Source: Candidatus Komeilibacteria bacterium
Lineage (GTDB): Bacteria > Patescibacteriota > Patescibacteriia > UBA1558 > UBA10009
Length of the DNA stretch: 42,428 bases
Direction of reading: 5' to 3'
Assembly: GCA_026396575.1 (NCBI GenBank)
Contig: JAPLWM010000012.1
Span: 1-42,428 of the forward strand
Shown: positions 30,641 to 39,048 of the stretch, piece by piece
Position numbering within the stretch: position 1 is the first letter of the stretch
How the letters are laid out: each line of letters starts with the position of its first letter
Made by a program: the position numbers and the translations under genes
Notes under the pieces: generated by a model
What the model saw: only the letters and a program-made list of their open reading frames with translations
What the model was told of the DNA's origin: nothing
Databases searched by the model: none

Positions 30641-30994
30641 ATGACAAAAGCAAAATCAGAACAACCGGTCAGTAAGAGTGGTTATCCAGAAATCAAGCCC
30701 GGCTTAACCGTTAAGGTTCACCAAAAAATCAAGGAAAAAAATCCCAAGGGCGAAGAAAAAGAAAGAATCCAGATTTTTGAAGGCATGGTTATTGCCCGCC
30801 AGCACGGCTTGGAACAAGGCGCGACCATTACCGTCCGCAAAATTTCGGAAGGCATCGGCGTGGAAAAAATCTTTCCGGTTTATTCCCCCAACGTGGCCAA
30901 AATTGAAATAACCAAAATAGCCAAGGTCAGGCAGGCCAAACTCGGCTACTTAAAAAACTACAAAAAGAGATTAAGGGAAACCATGGTCAGATAA
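30641..30994 (+). CDS. rplS: 50S ribosomal protein L19
   Basis: 117 residues. L19 sits at the 30S-50S interface. Conserved features: [30 protein letters not shown] (24-53), [28 protein letters not shown] (61-88) and the basic [20 protein letters not shown] end. It starts a few codons later than usual in sequence similarity, with a Lys/Ser-rich N-terminus. Its own promoter; followed 39 bp later by a tRNA cluster. Confidence 0.97.
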   Translation: MTKAKSEQPVSKSGYPEIKPGLTVKVHQKIKEKNPKGEEKERIQIFEGMVIARQHGLEQGATITVRKISEGIGVEKIFPVYSPNVAKIEITKIAKVRQAKLGYLKNYKKRLRETMVR

Positions 30995-31033
30995 CCATAG
31001 TTAAAGTTTAGCCCTTTTTACGGGCTGCCCTTA

Positions 31034-31118
31034 GCCGCGGTGGCGAAATTGGTAAACGCACTACTTTGAGGTGGTAGCGGGGCAACCCTTGGAGGTTCAA
31101 GTCCTCTCCGCGGCACCA
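31034..31118 (+). tRNA. tRNA-Leu (anticodon GAG)
   Basis: 85 nt, class II with a long variable arm: acceptor GCCGCGG/CCGCGGC, anticodon stem CTACT/GGTAG with loop TTGAGGT (anticodon GAG), T-arm GGAGG-TTCAAGT-CCTCT and encoded ACCA. The next base starts a tRNA remnant. Confidence 0.92.
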
Positions 31119-31173
31119 GGGACGCATAGCTCAATTGGTTATCCGCCTTCGCTCATGCGAGAGCTACGGCGGA
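31119..31173 (+). pseudogene. tRNA 5'-half remnant with REP-like palindrome in the D-loop
   Basis: GGGACGCATAGCTCAATTGG plus TTA (31119-31141) is a tRNA 5' end up to the D-loop, broken after GGTTA by TCCGCC...GGCGGA (31142-31173), the same breakpoint as at 24440. GAGCAC, the expected continuation, follows 4 bp beyond the palindrome, and then a T-run. Confidence 0.65.
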
Positions 31174-31193
31174 CAAGGAGCACTTTTTTCTTA

Positions 31194-31269
31194 GGACGTA
31201 TAGCTCAATGGTTAGAGTACTTGGTTTACATCCAAGGGGTTCCTGGTTCAAATCCAGGTACGTCCACCA
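31194..31269 (+). tRNA. tRNA-Val (anticodon TAC)
   Basis: Acceptor GGACGTA/TACGTCC, anticodon stem CTTGG/CCAAG with loop TTTACAT (anticodon TAC), T-arm CCTGG-TTCAAAT-CCAGG, encoded ACCA. The CCA is also the first three bases of a palindromic element. Confidence 0.92.
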
Positions 31270-31309
31270 GCCTTCGCTCGCCGAAGGCGAGCTTCGGCTG
31301 GCTTTGCCA
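31267..31309 (+). repeat. CCA-anchored palindromic element, copy 1 (core only)
   Basis: 43 bp starting with the CCA of tRNA-Val: CCAGCCTTC, the hairpin GCTCGCC-GAA-GGCGAGC, then TTCGGCTGGCTTTGCCA. Outer arms AGCC/GGCT pair. Identical to the first 43 bp of copy 2. Confidence 0.85.
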
Positions 31310-31325
31310 ATAATTCTTAATATTG

Positions 31326-31400
31326 GGGGACGTAGCTCAATGGTAGAGCATCACATTCGCATTGTGAGGGTTAGGAGTTCAAGTCTCCTCGTCTCCACCA
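31326..31400 (+). tRNA. tRNA-Ala (anticodon CGC)
   Basis: Acceptor GGGGACG/CGTCTCC (one G-U pair), anticodon stem TCACA/TGTGA with loop TTCGCAT (anticodon CGC), T-arm AGGAG-TTCAAGT-CTCCT, encoded ACCA. It runs directly into palindromic element copy 2. Confidence 0.9.
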
Positions 31401-31506
31401 GCCTTCGCTCGCCGAAGGCGAGCTTCGGCTGGCTTTGCCAGACGAAGTAGCCGTCAGGCTAAAGAAGGCTGATCCGCCGGAGCTTGCATCGGCAAGCGCA
31501 GGCGGA
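31398..31506 (+). repeat. CCA-anchored palindromic element, copy 2 (long form)
   Basis: 109 bp from the CCA of tRNA-Ala(CGC). The 43-bp core is followed by GACGAAGTAGCCGTCAGGCT, an AAAGAAGGCTGA link and a TCCGCC...GGCGGA palindrome (31473-31506). Three hairpins in series. Confidence 0.85.
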
Positions 31507-31526
31507 CTAATTTAATAAATAATCTT

Positions 31527-31781
31527 ATGAGATTTTTTCTCGGGTTAATCGGCATTGCCGCCGGCTTCTTGTTAATTTGGCAAGCCAATTGGATTGTGGT
31601 TAATTTCGGCAAAACGGCTTGGGCCGAAATGCACCTGGGCACCGAAGGCGGCTCCAGAATTATGTGGAAGCTGATCGGCTTGGGCGTAATTATCCTAGCC
31701 ATGCTCTACATGTTCGGCTTTATTGAAGGGGTTATTTGGGCGATCTTTTCTCCGTTGTTTAACAGATCCCAACCGCAATAA
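31527..31781 (+). CDS. Small two-helix membrane protein, unknown
   Basis: 84 residues with two predicted transmembrane helices (about 2-19 and 48-72) joined by a short polar loop (NFGKTAWAEMHLGTEGGSR). No recognised family. It lies between two tRNA-Ala genes, and its stop codon (31779-31781) is immediately followed by the first base of tRNA-Ala(TGC), so the mRNA 3' end would be made by tRNA 5' processing (RNase P). No clear Shine-Dalgarno. Confidence 0.75.
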   Translation: MRFFLGLIGIAAGFLLIWQANWIVVNFGKTAWAEMHLGTEGGSRIMWKLIGLGVIILAMLYMFGFIEGVIWAIFSPLFNRSQPQ

Positions 31782-31857
31782 GGGCCCTTAGCTCATCTGG
31801 TAGAGCGCCGCGTTTGCAACGCGGAGGTAGCCGGTTCAAGTCCGACAGGGTCCACCA
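31782..31857 (+). tRNA. tRNA-Ala (anticodon TGC)
   Basis: Acceptor GGGCCCT/AGGGTCC, D-arm GCTCATCTGGTAGAGC, anticodon stem CCGCG/CGCGG with loop TTTGCAA (anticodon TGC), T-arm GCCGG-TTCAAGT-CCGAC with one mismatched pair, encoded ACCA. It abuts the stop codon of the preceding gene and runs into palindromic element copy 3. Confidence 0.9.
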
Positions 31858-31962
31858 GCCTTCGCTCGCCGAAGGCAAGCTTCGGCTGGCTCCGCCAGAC
31901 GAAGTAGCCGTCAGGTTAAAGAAGGCTGATCCGCCGAAGTCTGCAAAGCAGACGAAGGCGGA
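31855..31962 (+). repeat. CCA-anchored palindromic element, copy 3 (long form)
   Basis: 108 bp from the CCA of tRNA-Ala(TGC). Nearly identical to copy 2 over the first 80 bp. The last palindrome keeps TCCGCC...GGCGGA (31930-31962) but has a different interior (GAAGTCTGCAAAGCAGACGAA). Confidence 0.85.
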
Positions 31963-31967
31963 CAAAC

Positions 31968-31994
31968 AAAAAACTCCCCTTGAGGAAGTTTTTT
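31968..31994 (-). terminator. Terminator of the endoQ-yvcK group
   Basis: Minus strand: AACTTCC...GGGGAGTT stem followed by UUUUGUUU. It lies 9 bp after the EndoQ-like stop codon. Moderate strength. Confidence 0.65.
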
Positions 31995-32002
31995 ATTTTT
32001 AT

Positions 32003-33256
32003 TTAAAACAGTTTTCCCTGGGCATTCAAATTCCTTTCTTTGTCGGAAAAAATTTCAATTTGGCCGTATTGGCCGTCGAAGCCGGGAATTAACTTAACCT
32101 TACCCTCTCTAACCCTGATAATGCCTTCGGCAATAATCGGCGAGGTGATTTTTAACAGCTCTGCTTTGTTTAAATTGAGCAAAACGTTAAATTCGCTTTT
32201 GCCGGCCGAAGTTAAAGCCGAATATTGGGCTTCCACTTTTTTAGAGCTTTTACCTACGCCAAAACTGTCGGCAATAATTTCACTTAAAGGAATTAAGCTT
32301 TTATACGGAACGAAATTTTTTGCGACTATTTCTTTTGGCTGCCGATCGGCCAATTCTTCCACCCGATTTAAAACGCCGACGGTTACCGGTTTTTTGCAAA
32401 CCGGGCAAAGGCCTTTGGCTTTTTTGGTCTGTTCCGGCGACCAGCTGACTTGGCATTCGCGGTGGCCGTCAAAATGGTACATGCCTTCTTCAGGGAAAAA
32501 TTCGATGGTATAAAGAAATTTCTTCTTATCCATGTTTTTAATCAATTGATAAATTTCCTTAAACGACGGCTCGGTTAAATCAAAAACATTGGCTTCCCGA
32601 CCTAGGTTTTTACAGCTGTGGGCGTCGGAATTGGAAACCAAGGCCAAATTATCCAAGCCGGAAAGCTGCCAATTCATTGCTGGATCGGAAGACAACCCCG
32701 TTTCAATGGCATAAATATTACCAGATAATTCTTCATAACATTCTGCCAGCGAATTAAAGCCTGATTTTGAGCCGAATAAACCGAACCAAGGCGTCCAGGC
32801 ATGGGCCGGAATTGTTAAATGCCGTTCATCGATTTCCAAACAAATCTTTAAAAGCTCTTTGGCGCTTAGGCCGATAATCGGCCGGCCATCGGAAGCCAAT
32901 TTGCAGCCCCGGGCCGTTAAATTTTGATTTAATTTTCTGACAAATTCCAAATTTGGCGCCCAAACGCAAATATGCAATCTCCTGGTTTTTCCGCCATGGC
33001 CAAAAATGCAGGAAAATTCATTGGTTAACATAAAAAGAGTTCCCGAGGAGGACTCTTTTAATTTATATAATCCGGGATAAGCTTCAACCAATCGGCTTTC
33101 TATTTCCTTAAAATGGGCCGGGTGGGAAAAATCGCCGGTACCCACGATGTTAATGCCTTTAATTTTAGCAACCCGGTCAAGATTGGCCAAAGTTAAATCG
33201 GGCGAACAGGCGCGGGCGTATTTGGAATGAAGGTGGAGGTCGCAAATGTATTCCAT
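32003..33256 (-). CDS. Endonuclease Q-like PHP-domain nuclease
   Basis: 417 residues of the TIGR00375 family. N-terminal PHP metal domain with CDLHLHSKYARACS (DxHxH at 6-10), GTGDFSHPAHF, IPAHAWTPWFG and SNSDAHSCKNLGREAN. A four-Cys-type zinc motif with CPVCKKP is followed by a helical C-terminal region. The archaeal and Bacillus homologue EndoQ nicks DNA 5' of deaminated or abasic bases (uracil, hypoxanthine). A repair role is inferred by family. It is the last gene of a minus-strand run, 4 bp from yvcK. Confidence 0.85.
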   Translation of the reverse strand: MEYICDLHLHSKYARACSPDLTLANLDRVAKIKGINIVGTGDFSHPAHFKEIESRLVEAYPGLYKLKESSSGTLFMLTNEFSCIFGHGGKTRRLHICVWAPNLEFVRKLNQNLTARGCKLASDGRPIIGLSAKELLKICLEIDERHLTIPAHAWTPWFGLFGSKSGFNSLAECYEELSGNIYAIETGLSSDPAMNWQLSGLDNLALVSNSDAHSCKNLGREANVFDLTEPSFKEIYQLIKNMDKKKFLYTIEFFPEEGMYHFDGHRECQVSWSPEQTKKAKGLCPVCKKPVTVGVLNRVEELADRQPKEIVAKNFVPYKSLIPLSEIIADSFGVGKSSKKVEAQYSALTSAGKSEFNVLLNLNKAELLKITSPIIAEGIIRVREGKVKLIPGFDGQYGQIEIFSDKERNLNAQGKLF

Positions 33257-33260
33257 AAAA

Positions 33261-34259
33261 CTACTTAACCTCGTTTTTTATAATTTGCCAAACCGCTTCG
33301 GCTGTTTTATTGGAATCGTGGGTTAATAAATCGGTCCATTTCTTGAATAAACCCATGGTTCTCTTCATGGCCGGAAAAATTTCTTTTTTGGACGGCAATA
33401 AATCGGTTTTAATAACCCGCAGGCCCAAAGAATCCACGTCGCCCAAGGCCACCGGCCGGGAGTGCAAATGATAATAATGCTTGGCCACGGAATGAGGAAT
33501 CGCTTTATTATTAACAATTAAATAATCCGGACAACGGCCTAAATAACGAATTAGCTCCCGCACATGATCGGCCGCGGTAAAATTATCGGTTTGCCCGGGT
33601 TTGGTAATTAAATTGCAGACAAAAATTATCTTGGCTTTACTGGCTAAAATCGCCTCTTTAATCCCTTTAGGCAAAAGCGCTGAAATAATGGAAGTTCTAA
33701 GCGAGCCCGGACCCATTACCAGCCAATCGGCTTCTTCCATGGCCGCTATGGCTCGCGCGTTGGCTTTAACTTTTGTTTTATTTTTAGTTATTAAAAATAA
33801 CTCCTTAATCTCACTGGCCTGGTTAAGATCCAAAATTTCCCATTCACCCGTTATTTCCTTATCGTCCAGCCGAGCGCCGATATCAACAATAGCTTCGGTA
33901 GCGGGAATTACCTCGCCTTTGGCATTAAGCAAACTGCCAAAGACGGCTAAAGCATCGGTTAAATTATAACCTTCCATTAATAATTCGGCTAAAAACCAAT
34001 TGCCGGGATGAAAACCGGTTGGCAAATTTTTAAAGCGCTCCAGCATAACCCAGTCTTCGGCTAAAGCCATCACGCACTGCCGGCCTTCGCCCACCTGGGG
34101 AATATTGAATAATTTCCTAAGCTTGCCGCTATGGCCGCCGTTATCGGAAGTGGAAACAACGGCGGTTAAATTAACCGGACGCTGTTTTAAACCTCTAAGC
34201 AAGGCGGCCTGCCCGGCGCCCGAACCAATGGAAACTATCTTTAAATTTTCTTCGGCCAT
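33261..34259 (-). CDS. yvcK: YvcK/CofD-family protein (gluconeogenesis factor type)
   Basis: 332 residues. Rossmann-like CofD fold: IVSIGSGAGQAALLRGLKQ with the ligand-binding loop, VVSTSDNGGHSGKLRK (SDxGGSxG type), NWFLAELL and VMGPGSLRTSIISALLP, then FVCNLITKPGQTDNFTAADHV. In Bacillus YvcK is needed for growth on gluconeogenic carbon sources and for cell shape and binds UDP-sugars. The nearby glmS gene makes a UDP-GlcNAc precursor, consistent with an envelope role. Overlap and gaps of a few bases suggest an operon with its neighbours. Confidence 0.88.
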   Translation of the reverse strand: MAEENLKIVSIGSGAGQAALLRGLKQRPVNLTAVVSTSDNGGHSGKLRKLFNIPQVGEGRQCVMALAEDWVMLERFKNLPTGFHPGNWFLAELLMEGYNLTDALAVFGSLLNAKGEVIPATEAIVDIGARLDDKEITGEWEILDLNQASEIKELFLITKNKTKVKANARAIAAMEEADWLVMGPGSLRTSIISALLPKGIKEAILASKAKIIFVCNLITKPGQTDNFTAADHVRELIRYLGRCPDYLIVNNKAIPHSVAKHYYHLHSRPVALGDVDSLGLRVIKTDLLPSKKEIFPAMKRTMGLFKKWTDLLTHDSNKTAEAVWQIIKNEVK

Positions 34260-34265
34260 ATATTT

Positions 34266-34688
34266 TTACAATGTTTTGCAAAGATATTTCTGTTCCGCAT
34301 CAATAAAACCCAAATCTTGGTATAATTTTTGAGCGATCGGATTATTGGTAGTTAATTTTATTTTCTTACATCCTTTAATTTTAGAAAAATTTACCAATTC
34401 TTCCATTAAAGCCCGGCCCAAACCGTGTCCGCGAGCGGCTTGGTCCACCACCACTTCTTCAATCCAGCCGATTAAACCCTTGGAAGGCACCGCGTACCAA
34501 GCCAAACCGGCCAAGCCGACAACCTTGCCGTCCAATTCTGCTATGAAATATTGATAATTGTTGCCAACGGCTAATTTTTCCAATCGGCTAACCAAATTTT
34601 CCGGTTCAACGATATTTTTGGTTAATTGCGGTATTAAAGCGGCTACCGAGGCGGCATCTTTTTTTTCTAAAAAACGGATTTTGGCCAT
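34266..34688 (-). CDS. GNAT-family N-acetyltransferase
   Basis: 140 residues, a complete GNAT fold: IEEVVVDQAARGHGLGRALMEELVNF (acetyl-CoA-binding motif A with RGxGxG/A, here RGHGLG) and LTTNNPIAQKLYQDLGFIDAEQKYL (motif B). Substrate unknown. It lies 4 bp downstream of kbl and 6 bp upstream of yvcK, within a minus-strand operon. Confidence 0.9.
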   Translation of the reverse strand: MAKIRFLEKKDAASVAALIPQLTKNIVEPENLVSRLEKLAVGNNYQYFIAELDGKVVGLAGLAWYAVPSKGLIGWIEEVVVDQAARGHGLGRALMEELVNFSKIKGCKKIKLTTNNPIAQKLYQDLGFIDAEQKYLCKTL

Positions 34689-34692
34689 ATGG

Positions 34693-35916
34693 TTAACTGA
34701 TAACTCTAAATTCTCTGCCCACTTCTTCTAAAACTTTCAGGGCCTGATCCAAATCTTCCCGGGAATGGGCGGCGCTGATTTGCACCCGCAATCTGGCATC
34801 GCCTTCGGCCACTACCGGAAACCACAAACCCACGATATAAACCCCGCGCTTTAACAGTTCCTGGCTGATTTTTTGGGTAATTGCCGCCTCGCCGATTTTA
34901 ACCGGAATAATCGGATGATAGCCGGGAATGATTTTATAACCTAAAGCCACTGACTTTTCCCTGAAATATTGGGTATTACTCCTTAATTTTTCCAGCAATT
35001 CTGGATGCTGTTCCACCAACTCAATGGCTCTTATACAACCGGCCACAATCATCGGCGGCAGAGAATTGGAAAAAATATAAGGCCTGGCTTTTTGGCGCAA
35101 GAAATCAATCATGCTTTTTTTACCGCTTAAATAACCGCCGGCGGAACCGCCAAAGGCCTTGCCCAAGGTGCCGCTTAACACGTCAATTTGGCCTAAAACC
35201 CCCAATTGTTCCGGCGAGCCCTTGCCCGATAAGCCGGTAGCGCCCAAACCATGGGAATCATCAACGAACAATAAAGCTTCAAACTCCTGGCCCAGCTCAA
35301 TCAGTTCCGGCAACTTGGCCAACTCGCCTTCCATACTGAATACGCCGTCGGTAGCGATAATTTTTAAATAATAATTCCGATCTTTATCTTCGGCCAAAAG
35401 CTTGGTTAAGCCCGCGACATCGTTATGTTTGTAGATTTTTTTTACAAACAGCTCTTTTTTTACCAATCTTAAACCGTCAATGATGCTGGCGTGGTTAAGT
35501 TCGTCGCTGTAAATAACGCTCTGCCTGCCGGAACCGACCGTTTGATGAATAATGGCGGCAAAAAACGCTTCATTGGCCGTAAAGCAGGAAGAAAATAAAA
35601 TCGTATCTTCGGTAGCTAAAAATTTGGACAATTTGGCTTCCAATTGCTGATGCAAAACCGTGGTGCCGGAAATAAACCGCACCGAAGCCATGCCAAAACC
35701 GAATTTATCCATGGCCTTTTTGCCGGCTTCAATAATTTCCGGATTATTAGCTAAGCCCAGATAATTATTGGCGGCAAACATTAAAACTTCTTTTCCGCCC
35801 ACATTAACTTTAGGGCCCTGGGCCGAAGTTAAAACCGCTTCATTTTTATACTTGCCCAGCGAACGCAAAGAATTAACCTCTCCGTTAATTAAAGTTAAAA
35901 ATTCCGAAGAATACAT
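34693..35916 (-). CDS. kbl: 2-amino-3-ketobutyrate CoA ligase
   Basis: 407 residues, a PLP-dependent alpha-oxoamine synthase. Conserved: FAANNYLGLANNPE, GFGMASVRFISGT, FSSCFTANEAFF, FVDDSHGLGATGLSGKG, and LSGTLGKAFGGSAGGY with the PLP Lys. It cleaves 2-amino-3-ketobutyrate with CoA to glycine and acetyl-CoA. It directly follows tdh (12-bp gap), the standard pair for threonine breakdown. Related synthases (8-amino-7-oxononanoate, 5-aminolevulinate) are alternatives, but the partner gene favours Kbl. Confidence 0.93.
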   Translation of the reverse strand: MYSSEFLTLINGEVNSLRSLGKYKNEAVLTSAQGPKVNVGGKEVLMFAANNYLGLANNPEIIEAGKKAMDKFGFGMASVRFISGTTVLHQQLEAKLSKFLATEDTILFSSCFTANEAFFAAIIHQTVGSGRQSVIYSDELNHASIIDGLRLVKKELFVKKIYKHNDVAGLTKLLAEDKDRNYYLKIIATDGVFSMEGELAKLPELIELGQEFEALLFVDDSHGLGATGLSGKGSPEQLGVLGQIDVLSGTLGKAFGGSAGGYLSGKKSMIDFLRQKARPYIFSNSLPPMIVAGCIRAIELVEQHPELLEKLRSNTQYFREKSVALGYKIIPGYHPIIPVKIGEAAITQKISQELLKRGVYIVGLWFPVVAEGDARLRVQISAAHSREDLDQALKVLEEVGREFRVIS

Positions 35917-35928
35917 AAAATTTATTGA

Positions 35929-37161
35929 TTAAGGACGCAACAGCACTTTTAAGGCCTCACCCGAATTTAAGGCCGCAAAGCCTTCTTCAAAGCGAGCCAA
36001 AGGCAAATCGTGGGTAACAATTTTATTGGCTAAAATTATTTCGCTTAAGCCATGGGTTAGCAAATCAAACATCAAGTCCCAAGTGGAAAAAAATCGCCGG
36101 CCGATAACGCCTTTTATGGTTAGCCCCTTGAAAATAATATCTTTGGAAAAATCCACGGCCATGGTTCCGGAAGGCAGGCCTAAAAGCGAAATAACGCCGC
36201 CCATCCTGACATTATTAAAACCATCTTCCAGCGCTTTGTAGGAACCGGACATTTCCAAAACCGCGTCCACGCCGGTTTGATCAGTTTCCTTTAAAATGGC
36301 CTCATTTAGGGCGGCTTTGCCCTCGGGAGTAGCGGTGTCAAAGCAATAATCGGCGCCTAGTTTTTTAGCCAAGGCAAAGCGGCCTTCTTCCAACACTTGC
36401 GGAGTAATGCCGATATCGGGTCGGGAAACGCCGGTAGCGAATATTTTAGCAGCGCCCATGGCTTTAGCCACGGCAATGGCCATTAAACCTTGGATGCCCA
36501 AACCTAAAACTAAAACCGACTTGCCTTTCACTTCCACCGATTGAACGGTGTGGGTGGCATTGCCGATGGCATCCATGAAAGCGATAATCTCCGGGGGAAT
36601 CTCGCCAAGCGCGAATAACAATAAATTTTCCACCGGCACTACTACAAAAGAAGCAAAAACGCCATCCTGATGCAGGCCCTTGATAATGGTATTGCGGCAA
36701 ACATAACCTTCGCCCAAACGGCATTGGTGGCACTGATGGCAGATAATATGCATTTCCGCGGAAACGTAAAAATTTTCCTGCAAAAATTGCAATAATGCCG
36801 GATTATCCGCCAAGGTTGCCTGCTGGTGCTGGGCTAAAAATTCCCGCACTGCCTTATTGTTGAATTGCCGAGCATACAATAATTTAACAAGATGCTGCTT
36901 AGTGGCTGACCCTAATTCAATTAGTTGGCCGCAAAACTCATGGCCGATAATTACGTCCGGCGTTTTTAAAACGGACAAAGAATTTTTAAGGGCCTCCGTG
37001 CCGTTGTAAATGGAAACGTCGGTGCCGCAAATGGCGGCCGCGATAACCTTTATTTTAACTTCGCCCGCTTGGGTAATTTGCGGCTCCGGTTTATCAACCA
37101 GTTCCACGCCTTTGTACCATTCCTTATTTAACTCGGGTTTTCTTTTAATTATGGCTCGCAT
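35929..37161 (-). CDS. tdh: Threonine 3-dehydrogenase (zinc MDR family) with insertion
   Basis: 410 residues against about 340-350 for typical Tdh. GroES-like domain with catalytic zinc ligands C45 (AAAICGTD) and H74/E75 (IIGHEF), structural zinc C141, C144, C147 and C155, Rossmann domain with VLGLGIQGLMAIAVAKAMGA. It oxidises threonine to 2-amino-3-ketobutyrate with NAD. About 45 extra residues (about 86-131, KQHLVKLLYARQFNNKAVRE and ATLADNPALLQFLQEN) lie between the two zinc sites where the family usually has a short V-G-D-R-V turn. The frame is clean, so this is a true insertion. Paired with kbl. Confidence 0.9.
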   Translation of the reverse strand: MRAIIKRKPELNKEWYKGVELVDKPEPQITQAGEVKIKVIAAAICGTDVSIYNGTEALKNSLSVLKTPDVIIGHEFCGQLIELGSATKQHLVKLLYARQFNNKAVREFLAQHQQATLADNPALLQFLQENFYVSAEMHIICHQCHQCRLGEGYVCRNTIIKGLHQDGVFASFVVVPVENLLLFALGEIPPEIIAFMDAIGNATHTVQSVEVKGKSVLVLGLGIQGLMAIAVAKAMGAAKIFATGVSRPDIGITPQVLEEGRFALAKKLGADYCFDTATPEGKAALNEAILKETDQTGVDAVLEMSGSYKALEDGFNNVRMGGVISLLGLPSGTMAVDFSKDIIFKGLTIKGVIGRRFFSTWDLMFDLLTHGLSEIILANKIVTHDLPLARFEEGFAALNSGEALKVLLRP

Positions 37162-37181
37162 CTGCTTAATGAATTATTTAA

Positions 37182-39032
37182 TTATTCAACGGTTACGCTT
37201 TTGGCTAAATTGCGCGGCTGATCAATAGGGCAGCCTCGTTCTTTGGCGATAAAATAGGCCAATAATTGCAAAGGAATAACGGCTAAGATAGGATACAGGA
37301 TTTCCAAAGTTTTGGGAAGATAAATCACTTCTTTAGCCAATTCTTTAATGGCTTCATCGCCGGCCGTGGCAATGGCGATAATTTGGCCGTCTCGGGCCTT
37401 AACTTCCTGCAAATTGCTTAAATTCTTCTGATAAACGCTGTCCTGGGGCGCAATGGCCACTACCGGCCAAGTGGCATCAATTAAAGCCAAAGGCCCGTGT
37501 TTAAGTTCGCCGGCCGGATAACCCTCGGCGTGCAGATAGGATATTTCTTTTAATTTTAAAGCGCCTTCCAAGGCAATGGGATAATTGATTTTACGTCCGA
37601 TGAAAATAATATTATTGCGCTGGGCGTATTTTTTAGCGATCGTCTCGATAATATCGCGCTGTTCTAAAATCTGCTTGATTTTATCCGGCAGATTTTCCAG
37701 TTCGCTGATTATTTCCTTGGCTTTATCTTCCGATAAATTGCGCTGGCGACCCAGGAGAATGGTTAACAATACCAAAATAACCAACTGGGAAACAAAGGCT
37801 TTGGTGGAAGCCACGGAAATTTCCAGACCCACGTGGTTATAAACGCCGGCAGTGGTTTCGCGGGCAATACTGGAACCGACCACATTAACAATGCCCAAAA
37901 CCAAAGCGCCCAATTTTTTGGCCTGCCTGATGGCGGCCAAAGTATCGGCGGTTTCGCCCGACTGGCTGATGGCGATAACCACCGTGCCCGGCTCCAAAAC
38001 CGATTCGTTGTACCGAAACTCCGAAGCGTATTCCACTTCGGCCGGCAAGCCCAGCTGGCTTTCCATTAAGTACTCGCCGATCCGGCCGGCATAATGAGCC
38101 GTGCCGCAAGCCACAAAAATAATGCGCCGCGCGCTTTTTAATTGGGGCAAAACATCAATTAAGCCGCCCAGCTTAACCTTGCCCTGTTCAGGAATCAAGC
38201 GGCCGCGCATGCTGTCGGCCACCACTTTCGGCTCTTCCATTATTTCCTTGAGCATAAAATGCGGATAACCCTCTTTTTCCGCTTCGGTTAAATCCCAATC
38301 CAAATGCTGCTTTTGATGGTTATTGCATTTGCCGGATTTTTCTATAATTTCGTAGTTCTCTCCGGTAATTATCGCCAGATCGTTATCTTCCAAATAAACC
38401 ACTTCTTTGGTAAAAGGCAAAATCGCCGCCGCATCGGAAGCGATAACGTAACCATTGCCTTGATTGGGCTGGTCTTGCGGCAAAATACCTAAAATTAGAG
38501 GGCTGCCCAAGCGGGCGGCCACAATTTTATCCGGCTCGCTTGAAGAAATTACGGCCAAGCCGTAAGCGCCTTTAACTTTAGTTAAGGCCTGTAAAACCGC
38601 TTCGCTTAAATTATGGCCGTTGTAATATTTTTCTATTAAATGGGCAAAAACTTCGCTGTCGGTGGCCGTTTTCAGCTCATGGCCCTCCGCTTTTAATTCG
38701 GCTTTTAATTCGGCTAAATTTTCAATAATGCCATTATGGACAATGGCGATTTTCCCGGTGCAATCACTATGGGGATGGGCGTTTAAATCGGTGGGAGCGC
38801 CGTGGGTGGCCCAGCGAATATGGCCAAGGCCGATAACGGAAGAGAATGATTGATTGGCCAGTGCGGCTTGCAAGGCATCCAGCTTACCGGATTTTTTTAC
38901 GGTTTTCAACTGGCCGTTTTCAATCACGGCAATGCCGGCGCTGTCGTAACCGCGGTATTCCATGCGCTTTAAGCCGTCCATTAAAATAGGCAAGCTTGGT
39001 TTTAAACCGATGTAACCGATAATGCCGCACAT
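37182..39032 (-). CDS. glmS: Glutamine-fructose-6-phosphate aminotransferase
   Basis: 616 residues. N-terminal glutaminase (Ntn hydrolase) with catalytic Cys2 (MCGIIGYIG), HIRWATHGAPTDLNAHPH and GIIENLAELK. Two SIS domains (VACGTAHYAGRIGEYLME and FIGRKINYPIALEGALKLKEISYLHAEGYPAGELKHGP) and the AKSVTVE end. It makes glucosamine-6-phosphate, the entry to UDP-GlcNAc and the cell wall. No upstream glmS-ribozyme sequence is apparent. It lies 16 bp after the TrmB-type regulator gene on the same strand. Confidence 0.97.
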   Translation of the reverse strand: MCGIIGYIGLKPSLPILMDGLKRMEYRGYDSAGIAVIENGQLKTVKKSGKLDALQAALANQSFSSVIGLGHIRWATHGAPTDLNAHPHSDCTGKIAIVHNGIIENLAELKAELKAEGHELKTATDSEVFAHLIEKYYNGHNLSEAVLQALTKVKGAYGLAVISSSEPDKIVAARLGSPLILGILPQDQPNQGNGYVIASDAAAILPFTKEVVYLEDNDLAIITGENYEIIEKSGKCNNHQKQHLDWDLTEAEKEGYPHFMLKEIMEEPKVVADSMRGRLIPEQGKVKLGGLIDVLPQLKSARRIIFVACGTAHYAGRIGEYLMESQLGLPAEVEYASEFRYNESVLEPGTVVIAISQSGETADTLAAIRQAKKLGALVLGIVNVVGSSIARETTAGVYNHVGLEISVASTKAFVSQLVILVLLTILLGRQRNLSEDKAKEIISELENLPDKIKQILEQRDIIETIAKKYAQRNNIIFIGRKINYPIALEGALKLKEISYLHAEGYPAGELKHGPLALIDATWPVVAIAPQDSVYQKNLSNLQEVKARDGQIIAIATAGDEAIKELAKEVIYLPKTLEILYPILAVIPLQLLAYFIAKERGCPIDQPRNLAKSVTVE

Positions 39033-39048
39033 AAAAATTAAAAATTAT

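Noticed and set aside
24125..31962. CRISPR array from the repeated palindromes
   Set aside because: Repeats vary in length and interior, spacing is irregular and tied to tRNAs, and no cas genes are present.
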